Source: Lates calcarifer
Lineage: Eukaryota > Chordata > Actinopteri > Centropomidae
Length of the DNA stretch: 64,000 nt
Assembly (NCBI RefSeq): GCF_001640805.2
Contig: NC_066853.1
Coordinates: forward strand, 26,428,378-26,492,377
Direction of reading: 5' to 3'
Notes under the pieces: generated by a model
Databases searched by the model: none
The model's input: only the letters and a program-made list of their open reading frames with translations
Told to the model about the DNA's origin: nothing
Position numbers and translations under genes: made by a program
Shown: piece after piece, positions 15,001 through 25,275 of the stretch
Position numbering within the stretch: the first letter of the stretch is position 1
Layout: the number at the start of each line of letters is the position of its first letter

Positions 15001-17568
15001 ATTGTGACAAATTGTGTTGTTTCTATAAATTTTGTACACTGAAGAACACAATAAGCATATTCAGCCGTGCACAGCTATGAAATTAAAAAGTGACTTTGTC
15101 AATCAATCAGGAACAAACACCTCACCCGAACAGACCTAAAATTAAAAGCTGAATTTATTCAAATTGCTGAATCCTTTTAACAAGAATGACACAGGTTTTA
15201 CACTCCCATTACTCTTACCCTTATAATGCACCTAACTGTTTGAATGTTCAGACTTCAGATGACCTTTCTCTCTAAGCTATGTACACAGTCTTGTGCCTTT
15301 GACTTCCTTTCAAACGCTTTTGATCATACATGCTAATTTTCCACACCAATGATCAACCAGGACAGTTTCTTGCCCATTTAAGTACATATTATTTTCTGTT
15401 TATTTTCTGTAACTGAATTAATCACACTAATAATGTTACGTTTGTTGTATTTCAAAATATGCTCATCTAAAAGGACTAAAAGATGCAAGTATTCGGGCAT
15501 TAATTTTACTAATCTATATATATATATGTATGTATACATGTCCTAGTAATCACACAATCTCCCAGTTAAAAACACTAGAGTGAACAAAGAGTATTAATTC
15601 AATCTTACAAAATTAGGCCTGAAGGAACTCTGAATAATTTTGAACTTACAACAGGAACACAAGCCTAACCTTAGGACAGGATGCTCCCACACCATCCTAC
15701 TGGAGTCCTACTAGAGTGAGCTTTAATGAAAACTGACCCCATAATTGCTACAGTGGAGCCTGCTGTGGGAATTAGGAATGCTGCCATGTGACTAGTCAGA
15801 TAAAGCTGGATGGCTGGATAATTACACCACCCCTGTGTCTAAGTGTGCCTGTGTGGTCACATGTGATCATGAGGGTGGGAATGACAATCAGCTTGAGGAA
15901 TGTTCAAACCACCACATAATGAGCCGACAGTTAATATATGCCATATAGGTGATAAAAGACAGGTCAAGGTTTCATCATGTATGGGTCCCTGTGTGAAAAC
16001 AGTCATTTTAAAGAATTCTGAACAAAAATAACTTACATATTAGTAAAGACACCATAATCATTTAGCTACATGTGAATGCAAAGGATAGGCCAGTATCACT
16101 TCCCTGTAGGATCCAGGTAAAGATATTACACTGTCATAGATAAATGTGTAACTGCTTCTCATGGCCTGGAATCCAGACTGACAAAGGTCAGCTGTTGCCA
16201 ACCCAGGGAGTAAAGTGCAACTAGAAGGCCATTGGGGATAAGATCTCCTATGTACTTCCGGATGAATGCTCACCCACATTTTACATAAGTGCACCAACAC
16301 TCAGACTGTGCACCAATTACAACCCAGCTATACCCACCTTTGTGCTTAGCTTGGTCTATCTAGAAGTACTCATGAATATAACCAGATATGACGGCAAGAT
16401 TCTGTCGTGAATGCAACCATGAGTCTATATGAGGTGAAATATATCAGCGGACGTTGCAGTAGATACAGGCCTTGTCACTGCTCGGTATTATCAGAGATCA
16501 ACCAATGGCTCCATCCGTTTAAAAAAATGCCCACGAGCTACATGTAAAGCGGCTGAATGCAGCGACAACAACGCAAAGCACATCTGTTTGTTGTTCTGCC
16601 AAACGCCCTGACTACACAGCCAGCTCATGTGTGTACAAATTAGCAGGAGCAACCCGACATTCCACTAGCACAAACACTGACCATTAACGTCAGCTAATAT
16701 CATGTAAAACATAAAACAAACAGTGTAGAGGTATTTCCCTTTGAGGACTTAGCTGCGAGCCAGCTAACTGTCTAGCTAGACAAGTAAGCTAGCAGTAGCA
16801 GAGATATTAACGTTACTCAGCGGTAGCTAGCTAAGGTGATAAAAGCTAAGTGGCGCACTGTACTGTCAGCCAAAGAAGTTAGCACATATTTAAGGGTGTC
16901 TGCACAACTGTTTTGGTGAATCACTGTCAAGCCAACCCATCCCTAGCCTCACAAGTAAGGCTAATGCAAGTATAGAGAGAACGTCACACCAAGCACAATC
17001 CAAAAATGGGTCTATTTAACGTGACATTGTTTATAAGCAAAGGCACACGCTTCATAAAATACCAGCCAGTAGTATTTCGACATTGCCGTGAAGATTACTT
17101 CATTTCGGGATGGATATAATCCACAAATCGACTTTTGATTACAGTTAAATCAAACTTTAATGACTGGTAAACGGTTCTTACTGCAGGCAACGTAATGTAC
17201 TTTAGTGGAAAGGAGATAGCTAATAATACGGGCTGTGCTATTGTAAACCTTAACATATAATTTATATCCGAACAGTTTTCAGAAATGTTTCTCTCCCGAA
17301 TTCAATAATGGATCCTAGCGGTGCCCTAGAGCCCGTGGTTATTTTTTTGACAAGTGTCTACTATGCATAATGACCAGGGTCACTTAAACCGCTAGATTTT
17401 AGCGTGTGGTCAGGACGTCCACCTCATACATACCAGGCTAGCCTGATAGCAGACATTCAGCTAAGCTAGCGCAACTAAGGTGGATTTAGTCACTTGCTTT
17501 TCGGCTTTACCTCTCTTGACGGCCTCGTCATACGACAGGAATCCTATCCTCGACTCTTTGGCCCCCAT
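3694..17568 (-). CDS. usp32: USP32, ubiquitin carboxyl-terminal hydrolase 32, first two coding exons (partial)
   Basis: USP32 is a large membrane-associated deubiquitinase with N-terminal EF-hand-type repeats, a DUSP domain and a USP catalytic domain. Only the N-terminal 62 residues are here. Exon 1 coding is 17511-17568 (19 codons plus 1 base) and begins MGAKESRIGFLSYDEAVKR, nearly identical to the vertebrate USP32 start. Exon 2 is 3694-3821 and reads VTDVELKRLKDAFKRT, then LSYYM, then GDGVPPKVAE. The splice sites fit: donor GTAAAG after exon 1, acceptor CTCTGTAG before exon 2, donor GTAAGC after it, and the Val codon split across the junction restores the frame. Exon 3 onward was not found in 1-3693, so it should lie left of the window. 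The EF-hand and catalytic parts are therefore not visible. The gene shares a head-to-head promoter region with the phosphatidyltransferase gene at 18708. Identity is very secure; the transcript start is not determined. Confidence 0.95.
5770..5935. mobile_element. possible short MITE
   Basis: A segment starting near GTGGTGTAACACTTTATTT ends with an imperfect inverse (ACAAAAGTGTTGCCAAC). This end structure is common in short fish DNA repeats. The inverted similarity is short and no target duplication was established, so this is tentative. Confidence 0.3.
8161..8440 (+). repeat. teleost interspersed repeat (CCATCCATTATCTATAC type)
   Basis: The unit runs from CCATCCATTATCTATAC through 'gcgtgggagcc', 'gtacaccctggac', 'tcgccagtctatcacag', 'ttcacactcacattgacacc', 'ctttgaactgtgggaggaa' and 'cacagggagaacc'. 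I recognise these phrases from a repeat that is widespread in fish genomes. I do not assign a class. It lies within USP32 intron 1 and also explains the open frame seen there. Confidence 0.7.
9052..9080. repeat. CA dinucleotide microsatellite
   Basis: Uninterrupted CA repeat of about 14 units inside USP32 intron 1. Confidence 0.97.
9201..9222. repeat. CA dinucleotide microsatellite
   Basis: Eleven uninterrupted CA units, preceded by imperfect ACAAACGAA-type copies. It lies 120 bp after the previous CA tract; together they create the long open frames here, which are not genes. Confidence 0.97.
10326..11050. mobile_element. degenerate non-autonomous hAT-type element
   Basis: The left end (TGGATGCGCCAATCTGAC, then 'ggatacc', 'gtactgatcggataccagtg') and the right end ('ataccgatccagctatttgagtcagtattggac', cited here in parts) match the pattern of a familiar fish hAT family whose ends carry repeated CGATACC motifs in opposite orientation. 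The right terminal repeat is badly decayed, so the right limit is approximate. A CA tract lies inside (10543-10560). No transposase is seen. Confidence 0.55.
12633..12648 (+). repeat. homopolymer run of 16 G
   Basis: Sixteen consecutive G residues in USP32 intron 1. The length is likely polymorphic or error-prone. Confidence 0.95.
12822..13290 (+). mobile_element. degenerate Tc1-like transposon, 3' half
   Basis: Plus-strand sequence preserves fragments of a Tc1-type transposase region ('tgctcagtgctcaatg', 'cagagtgacagctaaaggctta', 'cccagtcagagcccagacttcaac', cited in short pieces). It ends in a terminus related to 2566-2803 (AGGGTTCACTTATTTTTTCT, then GGCCCTACTG before TA). The frame is destroyed by deletions and stops. 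The left limit is approximate. Confidence 0.65.
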
Positions 17569-18707
17569 GCTCCCCTCATTTCATTGCAATGTGAGGAAAG
17601 GAACGTTACAAGCTGAGTTGACCAGAAGTGTTTGTCGCCTTATCCGTTTATTGTGAAATAGGTTCCTGGTAGTGTGTATGTGGTGAACGGGTGAATGTTT
17701 TCAGCGACGCCTCCATTCTGTCACATGATCTGACTCTACAGGTCAGTTGATCAGCTCCTTCAAGTGTTTGTAAACACAACCAAAATGACGGACGGAAATG
17801 TTTTATTCCAAGGTCACTTTCTCCAAAATGAGTTTCCCTCTGTTTTTACAAACTACAAAAACTGTGGTCTAACTAATTATGCGCAGTCATACCCGGCTGT
17901 TACTGTGAATGCATGCGAGTATAGAGCGTCGGTTGTAAAGATATGTGTCTAGCCCCATCTTGTGGCTACTCTGCTAAGTAACACAAGCTAACGTTCAATA
18001 CAGCGACCTCCAGTGGCACAGACAAGAATTAAAGCAAAGGAGGTACGTTATACAGCACTATACACAAAGTTTTGAATATGATGTGTTTATTATGTATTAA
18101 GTTGTAATGTAATTCATATGCAAATGTAAACTATTTCGTTTGATACTGGGTCAATGGTGGTTAGTTGCCTTTCTCATTTTTGTATCAAGGCATCACGCCG
18201 AACACCATTCAAAAATGTACAAATTTAATGTTGACTAACTCATGGGTGAGGTGGTCCTTTAGAAAATGTCACCTAACACTTCTGCTTCTTTTTTATGGGG
18301 GATGTTCACGACTTCGGTGGTGACTTGAATACATTTTCACTAACATTTATTGGCCATTTCCTTCCATCAAAATGTGATGCGCAGATAGGGAAAGCGTTCA
18401 ACGTTTAAAACTGGCATAGTGTTGCCAAAATTCCACATTTTAGACTTAAGTTTGGTGTGACGCTCTGTGCGTAAGACATCTTAGCAGGCTAGGTGGTGTG
18501 ACGAACATAAAAAGCGCCCACAGCACGCTATACTTACAAGGACAGTGCCCCGTAGACACTGTAGTAGGTTACAGTTATTAACATAGCAATGAATCTTATA
18601 ACAACAAATGCAGTGCGCGTGTTTTCATCGCTCGAGAGATCGGCTTAGGAGCAGGTTGCGTCATCTTTTTTCCAGGATGTGGCTGCATTACTCGTAACTG
18701 ACCAGAG
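17569..18707. promoter_or_regulatory. bidirectional promoter region between USP32 and the phosphatidyltransferase gene
   Basis: The two start codons face away from each other, 1139 bp apart. The interval is richer in CpG than the flanking introns. It must hold the USP32 5' UTR (left side) and the 5' UTR of the plus-strand gene (right side). No TATA box is obvious at either end. An in-frame TGA at 18699-18701 precedes the plus-strand ATG. Transcript starts cannot be placed from sequence alone. Confidence 0.6.
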
Positions 18708-21700
18708 ATGGGACTCCAGGTTTTGTTGTACTGGCCGAATGTTATCGGTGAGAATTACATGGATGAATTTAACGAATTGTATTTTGTGTTTGTATATCAA
18801 TTTTACACTCGTATACGTATGTCAGCTCACTGTGGCACCGCGAAGCCCCGGTAACGTGGTAATCACTGAAAATATACACGAGCTGCTCGAATATTACTCT
18901 ATCGATTAGTTCGTTAATTAGGTGAAAATCACTAAACTGCGTTTTTAGACGGGACACTGACGCTGAAAGATGTGAAATGACCTGAACGTAAGACTAATTT
19001 CACTTGGTTGTTCTGTATGTATTTGTCTCTTTCAGGTTACATTAGGATTGGTCTCATGTTTGCTGCATGGGGTACCTATGAGACACCAGCAGTGTTTGTC
19101 CCTCTTTACTCAGTCTCCGTAGCACTTGATGGTAATGTAACACTGTTCAACTTGTTTGACCTGTCGCATCAGGTATGGTCTATTGATCATATACTTGTAT
19201 AAGTCAAGCTGCATCCTATGATAAAAGACGCACCCCACCAAAGGGAGAGTCTGATTTTAAATGAAAGGTATTTTTGATGAAATGCATATAGTTTCACCTG
19301 GCTTCGAAACTCAGAGAAGCCTTGTCAGGAGTTACAGTTACAGAGTGCACAGCTTCAGTGTGTCATGATGCGCTTTGTGCAGGAGTGGACGGGTGGCTGG
19401 CGAGGAGGCTGGGCCAGAGCTCCAGGTTTGGGGCTTGGCTGGACGTAGTGGTGGACAACCTGGGCAGAGGCATGCTGTGGAGCCTGCTGTTTAAGGTCTG
19501 TGGCTGCAGACTACACACTAAGTGCTCACTATAGGCTGTGTTATTTCTGTATGATTATCATATTAGACATCTTTTTAAAAGAGAGCCTCTTTTAGAATTA
19601 CTAGTAGCAGTAGCTACACACACAGTATTGCACAGTGTCTTTGAAATGGTCACTGTCAGTGAAAGGTCATGGTCACTGTCAGTGAGGCAGTGTATTTATC
19701 TGCAGAGACCCTGACCTCTGCCTGTCTTATTTTTTTCTTATTTTGTGTATACAAGCTGTTTCTGGGCCGCAGCCTCAGGGCAGTGGGTGTGTAGCCCCAG
19801 CTAATAATAGTGTGCAGGGTGTGAAGGACTCTATAAAAACATAGTGACCAGATTACATCACTGTCTCTGTCCTCATTCTCTGTTGATGTCATGGATGTAT
19901 CAAGAGCTGCAGGTCTGTGTCTGTTTGACCGAGGGCGGGGCTGAGATCTGGCAGCGTGGCACCTTCCCACAGGGTTTTGTGGAGGTGTGAAAACTAACAA
20001 TTTATTTCTCTAATTCACTGACACCACTCTCTCTCTTCATTCACTCTCTAGTTTGCTCAACCATCACTCTCTCTCACTCATTCAATCAACTTTGAATGTT
20101 GTGTTTACTGAAAAATGCTGCATATTACACCTTCAAGTATTTACAGATATCTTTTTTTGCGTTACAGAGGATCTAAACAAAAATCTGACCCAAAAATGTA
20201 TTTTCTGCACCACTGTGAACTACAACAAAGGAAAGCAGAGAACTGTCAAAACAACAGACTGTAGCAAAGAATGGACAATATCAAGGCTACAAACTCATTT
20301 AACCCTTTCACGCATAGAGGTCACTTCGGTGGACAGCTATTAAAAAGCTGTTTTCTTGTATATGCATGGGTTTTGATGGTAGAATTGCACATCAGCCACT
20401 ATATTTAATGCTAGAGTGTTGTTCCATACACTGTCACCCATCGGCCAGTCAATGTAATATTATACACAGGACTATATACATAGAAACAGATTGAACTGTA
20501 TACTGATATTGTACAGTTTGAAATAAGATTGCACAGAATGAGTGAGTGAGAAGCAGCTGTGTCGTCAGTGGATTAAAGCGCAGACCTTGTTGAAAATCCG
20601 TCATCTGCAGTATCTGTTTGGGCTGTGAATCAACTGTTTCATGTTATTAGAATGTAACTTGCAGTTTTTGTAACAAAAACAAAATTATATACAGATTAGT
20701 TTCATTATGACAGAAACAGTTAGTGTCTTTTATATTTTGTAGAGCTCAAGTACAGCACATGATAGAAAGACCTTCAGGATAGTGGAGCAAATACCACCTG
20801 AGTCAAATGAGGATGAAGCTAATGGCAGTGATGATGACAGTGGAGCTGAGGATGCTGAGGATCTAAGGTGTCAGGAGCAAGGTTCAATGTTTCTGCGTTG
20901 CACTGAACAGTATTAAAATATGTGAACACGTTAGTTTAACATTATTAGAAATTCATATTATTTTATAATTTTGACATAATATCTAATTTTATTGATTGGT
21001 TTGTTAAATACATAGCATAGTCAAACGCATGCAGTCCATCTGAATGGACATGTGACAAACCCTAAATGAAGTTCAAAATGTTTTTTCATGATTAAAGAAG
21101 AATAAAAATAATCCTGACTGAGGATTTCATAATTCATATATGAAAGGGTCAAAGAGACTTTAATGTTCCTGTGAGCACTATGTGCACACTGTGTTATCAA
21201 CACGTCTGATGACATTGGCACTGTATCCAACCAGCCTGGAATTGGCTGTAAGAGAAAACTAGATGAAAGACTGAAGATAAGGATTGTGTGAAGAGCAGAG
21301 GAGAGAGAATAGAGGATCAGCTGCCAAAAGATTTTGTTCTGAAGTGGACAGCAGTGAGATCTAAACTCAATTAAACACCAGGAAGAAGCTCAGTCAGGGC
21401 CACAGGTTTTTTGCAGTTATTTCTTCCTCAGTTGTCTTATTATTAAGTTCAGAGTGTCTCTGTTAATGCTGTTTTTTCATGGATGTATACCAATCAGTCT
21501 CAACATTAAAAACTACTTGCAGGATATTGTGGTGGCCCCCCCTTGTCACTAAAACAGCTCTGACCCGTCAGGGCATGGAAACAGGATCTGGAACTGGGAT
21601 ATTGGCAGTGGATACTTTTGGTCCGGTGGGTTGCAGGGTGGGGCCTCCAACATCTGGCTTGTTCTGGTGCATCCCACAGATGTTCAATCAGATTTGGATC

Positions 21701-23723
21701 TGGGGGATTTGGAGGCCAAGTCAACACCTTGGGTCTTTGTCGTGCTCCTTGAGCCATTTCTGAGCAGTTTTTGTGGTGTGGTGGAAGCATTGTCCTGCTG
21801 GAGGAGGCCCCTGCTGTCAGGGAGTGCGTTTGTCATGGGGATGGGGTTGGTCTACAACAATGTTAAATTGGGTGGCATGTATTAAAGTAACATCCAGATG
21901 AATATCCGGCCCCAAGGTTTCCCAGCAGAACTTTACTTTGTATTGTAAAGAGATGATTAATGTTATTCACTTCACCTGTCAGTGTTTTGATGTTGTGGCT
22001 GATCAGTGTATATCTTAAAGGAGCACGTGTCAAAGTCAGTTTTCTAGTCGTAGGGAATACTGTGAAAACAGTGGTATAAAGTCAGAGAACATTACTGAAG
22101 TGGCTTGTGTGACAGCTTATGTTACAAAGCAGGGACATGGAGTTGAAAGACATGGGCATATTTCCCTGTCATTATGATGAGTGGGACTGTCCATCATATC
22201 CATAGCTCATAATAACAGGGAAGTACCTGAAATGGTAAATGATATGGACATATGATATTAGTAATTCAACCTGACTGTAATGGATAAAGTAATCGAATCC
22301 CCACAGGAGCAGTCATCAAAATGAGAACAGTAGGTAGGAAACATGGGAATATTTCCCATCTCTAACATCTATGACCATGTGACATAAAACTGGCATTAGG
22401 ATGCAAATCAGTTACCTTTTGTGAGGTGTTGGATCATGTGATTTTGGAGTGTGATCCATAGTAGGGATTGAAAGCTGGGATATTTCAGCCTTCGCTATAC
22501 TGATCAATCTGTTTCTTACAAGTGTCCCACATTTAATTGTGATAGCAAATTGAGTTCTCTTTTAAATGAAGAATGTTAGTAATACTGGTGAAAACAGAAC
22601 TGTGGAGACTAGGTATTTTTGTCACTAAGCAGTCTGTTAAAACAAATGCTGGATTAGATTGAGATCTGCGGAGTTTGGAGGCCAGGTCAAAACCTCAGGC
22701 TATTTTTCATGTTCCTTGAGACATTTCGGAGCAGTTTTTGCGGTGTGGTTGGAGCGTTGTACTGCTGGGGGAGGCCCCTGCCATTGGGGAGTGCTTTTGC
22801 CATGGGGTGTGTGCTTGGCCTGTAACAATATTTAGTCAGTGGTACGTGTCAAAGTAACATCAAGATAAATGCTAGAACCCAAGGTTTCTCAGCAGAACAT
22901 TGTATTGTAACAAAATGATCAATGATATTCACTTCACCTGTCAGTGGTCATAATGTTATGGCTGATTGGTGTATATGTGATTATAAACAACACTACTATG
23001 GTCCTTGAAATCAGCATCTAATTCCAGTCAGATTTACTGATTCCTCATTTACTTGTGACTCACTACCTGATGGAACACTTGTACTGTGCCATATTTGTAA
23101 CCATGTTAATAGTTTGTTGTCTGATGTCATGCATGCCTTGTATTGCAGTGGGGTTGGCTGGTGTCAGCACTCGAGTGGTGTGTGTTTGTGTGTAACCACA
23201 ACACCAGAGGTGGCCACTGGAAGAACAGCTTCACCAGCGGCCCTGGACTCATACAGGCCATCATGGCAAACGGTAACAAGCTTGTCCCTGTGAGCTGATG
23301 TTAACATACTGTGCATCTCAAGATAAATGACACATTCTGTGAGTTAATGTGAACTTTGTGCTGTTAGGGTTTTGGACACTGCTGGGCACATGGGTAGTGA
23401 TGGGCCTGCACTGCCTCCCTCTGTGGTTGTATGGGTATCAGTGGGATTTACTATCTCACTGGTTCTATCTGCCTCTCTGGATCCAGGCTCTGGGGATTAT
23501 GCTGCTGGCTGCAGGTCGCCTGCTGGCGCTATCAGCGGAGGTAGGAGTGTACACAATAACCCCTGCTTATCATAAACATGATGACAAAAGTTGTATTAAA
23601 ATACTTGCTGCTCAGTGAGTCAAATTTGTACATGTTGTCCCATCCTTTTCTCTGCAGATATGGTGTATATGGACACACATTGAATATCTCATCAGTGATG
23701 ATCCAGAGGAGAAAAAGAACTGA
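18708..23723 (+). CDS. CDP-alcohol phosphatidyltransferase, phosphatidylinositol-synthase-like, 203 aa
   Basis: Members of this family transfer a phosphatidyl group from a CDP-lipid to an alcohol in the ER membrane. Six exons fit: 18708-18747, 19036-19131, 19383-19495, 23149-23272, 23368-23540, 23658-23723 (612 bp with stop; all GT-AG, frame kept). The signature D-x2-DG-x2-AR-x8-G-x3-D-x3-D is complete: D45, D48, G49, A52, R53, G62, D66 and D70, in LDGVDGWLARRLGQ and RFGAWLDVVVDN. The N-terminus YWPNVIGYIRI resembles the FVPNLIGYARI of CDIPT. Hydrophobic stretches fit several membrane spans (about 18-45, 66-98, 126-145, 157-185). The tail EEKKN has a lysine at -3 but is not a canonical KKxx signal. 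After D70 it diverges from CDIPT (DN instead of DR), so the alcohol acceptor is uncertain. The ATG is the first in frame after a stop. Confidence 0.9.
20303..21148 (+). mobile_element. degenerate piggyBac-like element
   Basis: The left end is TTAA followed by CCCTTTCACGCATAGAG. The right end in reverse complement reads CCCTTTCATATATG, followed by TCAA, one change from the TTAA target. Near 20770-20860 the plus strand reads an acidic stretch (IVEQIPPESNEDEANGSDDD), typical of the N-terminus of piggyBac transposases. The rest of the transposase is missing, so this is a dead deletion derivative. Eight terminal bases match perfectly; family assignment is inferred from termini, target and acidic region. 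Confidence 0.6.
21490..22008 (-). mobile_element. deleted Tc1-like transposon with terminal inverted repeats and TA duplication
   Basis: The left terminus (CCAATCAGTCTCAACATTAAAA) and the inverted right terminus (CACTGATCAGCCACAACATC) are imperfect inverted repeats, flanked by TA at 21488-21489 and 22009-22010. The minus strand reads part of a Tc1 transposase C-terminus: KVLTWPPNPPDPNLIEHLWD and, later, GGPPQY, with the catalytic-domain neighbourhood (PNLIEHLWD) recognisable. Most of the transposase is deleted and the frame is broken, so it cannot be autonomous. Confidence 0.85.
22640..22971 (-). mobile_element. second copy of the same Tc1-like family, truncated
   Basis: Sequence from about 22640 parallels the right two-thirds of the element at 21490-22008 ('gagcagtttttg', 'gtgtggt', 'caaagtaacatc', 'cccaaggttt', 'ttcacttcacctgtcagtg') and ends in the same terminus, GGCTGATTGGTG before TA. 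Orientation is the same. The left terminus is missing, so the left limit is approximate. Confidence 0.75.
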
Positions 23724-24475
23724 AAGTCACTGAACAGGATCAACTTACACTGTCCTGGCTTTCCATCACTTTTATATCAACAGTGACATTAGGTCACAAA
23801 TGACTTTCTCCAAAGCTGAAAAAATCTGTCACTGCTGTGGAAGAATGTGGTAAAATGTCTATTTACTTTCATTATTACTCACCATATTGGATGTATCTGG
23901 GCATTAATATTAATATATGTGGCTGTTTTACAGGTAGAAGATGACAGTGAAATTATCTGAGATACAAGGTGTGGCTCATCTGAACTTTTTGACCCTGACT
24001 GTAAGTCTGTTGTAGCAGACAGCTATAAGATACGTGGGGGAAAAAGACTCTTTAGTTTGTTGAGCTGTTAAAGGGAATACAGATATTATTTTTATTATTT
24101 ATGGGAAACTCATGTGGAACAGTTACACATTCCCTGAGACTGTTATAGGAATCTCAGCAGGACAGCTCTCTGTTGGTGGTTAGACCTCCTGTTATGACTG
24201 TGTTTACTTTATGACATGAGACCAGCAACCAAAGCAAGAGGCTCAGTGTTCATGTAGATCACACCAATAGTGAACAGGAAGCCAGTATAAAAACCCTGTG
24301 TCTGAAAGGGACTCAGCAAATTTCACTTGCTGCTAAACATAAGAAATATGATTAATGGCTAATGTTTGACCAAAGGGGTGTTATTAGTTTTGTACAAAGC
24401 AAAGCTGATAACTCCAGTTTATTCTTAGTTTAACTGTAGCAAAAGGTGTACTGTGGTTTATGGAAAAGTAATTTC

Positions 24476-24481
24476 AATAAA
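24476..24481 (+). terminator. AATAAA, candidate poly(A) signal of the phosphatidyltransferase gene
   Basis: First canonical AATAAA clearly downstream of the stop codon at 23721-23723, giving a 3' UTR of about 0.77 kb. Confidence 0.5.
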
Positions 24482-25129
24482 ACATTACTACTGAAAACAA
24501 GGCTGTGTACCAAGAGTTTAGTTACAACATTTTCATGTGGTAGCAATGAATGAGCTAAATGGATTTGGTACCAGCAACTGTTGAAAAGATATTTTTATGT
24601 TTACTGATGTGTTGAATGAGTTGAAGAAAAAAAAACCTTGTCGAAGTTTGGTGAGAAAGACCTTAGTAGTCTTCCTCACCAGCACTAACAAGACAACTGG
24701 AAAATCTTTTCTTTATGCTTTGTGCTTGTATAACAGGGCTGCCATGCAGCCTGCAACAGTAGAGCCTGCTGATGAGACCATGTTGCTTAGTGTGACTGTG
24801 ATGTTAATCAGAGAGATTAGGTGCACAGGAGAGACCCTATAATTGCCTAGTTTCTCCGCAGTTATGTGGGGTTTTGTGTGGCTGTTTGTTTGTGGTAATA
24901 TTTTATTGACAGATTGTATTTTGGGTACCTATTCTATGAGAATGTACATATCTTTTTGTAGTATTGGCATGTGTTATGCTCTTTGGGAGGTTACTGAGAG
25001 CATTTATGAGGAGAGAGCCTGTGAACGTTTCTCTAACTTCAGCTAGGTTACATTGTTGCCATCAATTAAATGCTGAATGACAGTTGTAGGATGTGTGGTC
25101 CTTGTCCTCCACTATACAACACAACACAG

Positions 25130-25275
25130 AGGTGGACCCACCATACTTAGGGGATTGCTTTGCTGTAACAGGAGAGGGCACTCCCTGGATTGAAATACCA
25201 TTGTATGCTCTGGCATTAAGATTTCCTTTGACTAATACTGAGGGGGCAAAGCCATGAAAACTAGCCCTAGACCAA
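25130..25275 (-). mobile_element. possible Tc1-like fragment
   Basis: Phrases such as 'tgctctggcattaagatttc' and 'agggggcaaagccatgaaaa' followed by 'ccctagacca' resemble an internal portion of another fish Tc1 family in antisense. It is short and diverged; no termini were found. Confidence 0.45.

Larger units (their letters stand above)
3822..17510 (-). other. USP32 intron 1 (13.7 kb)
   Basis: This is the long first intron, bounded by the exon 1 donor at 17509-17510 and the exon 2 acceptor next to 3821. I saw no convincing coding exon on either strand; the open frames are short and unconserved-looking. It contains the repeats listed separately (teleost repeat at 8.2 kb, CA repeats at 9.1-9.2 kb, hAT remnant at 10.3 kb, G run at 12.6 kb, Tc1 remnant at 12.8 kb, a TA repeat near 15517-15528). 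Otherwise it is AT-rich, becoming richer in CpG and CTAGCT-like sequence from about 16.5 kb toward exon 1. Confidence 0.75.
19496..23148 (+). other. intron 3 of the phosphatidyltransferase gene (3.65 kb), transposon-rich
   Basis: The intron lies between the GT donor at 19496 and the TTGCAG acceptor at 23143-23148. It contains a piggyBac remnant (20303-21148) and two same-orientation Tc1-like fragments (21490-22008 and 22640-22971). No host exon is seen in it. Confidence 0.8.

Noticed and set aside
18679..18909. 76-codon open frame overlapping the start of the phosphatidyltransferase gene
   Set aside because: Wrong frame; the frame starting at 18708 gives the conserved YWPNVIG and joins exon 2 correctly.
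21506..21790. 94-codon minus-strand frame with transposase-like sequence
   Set aside because: Recognised as a decayed Tc1 transposase fragment; reported as a mobile element, not a gene.
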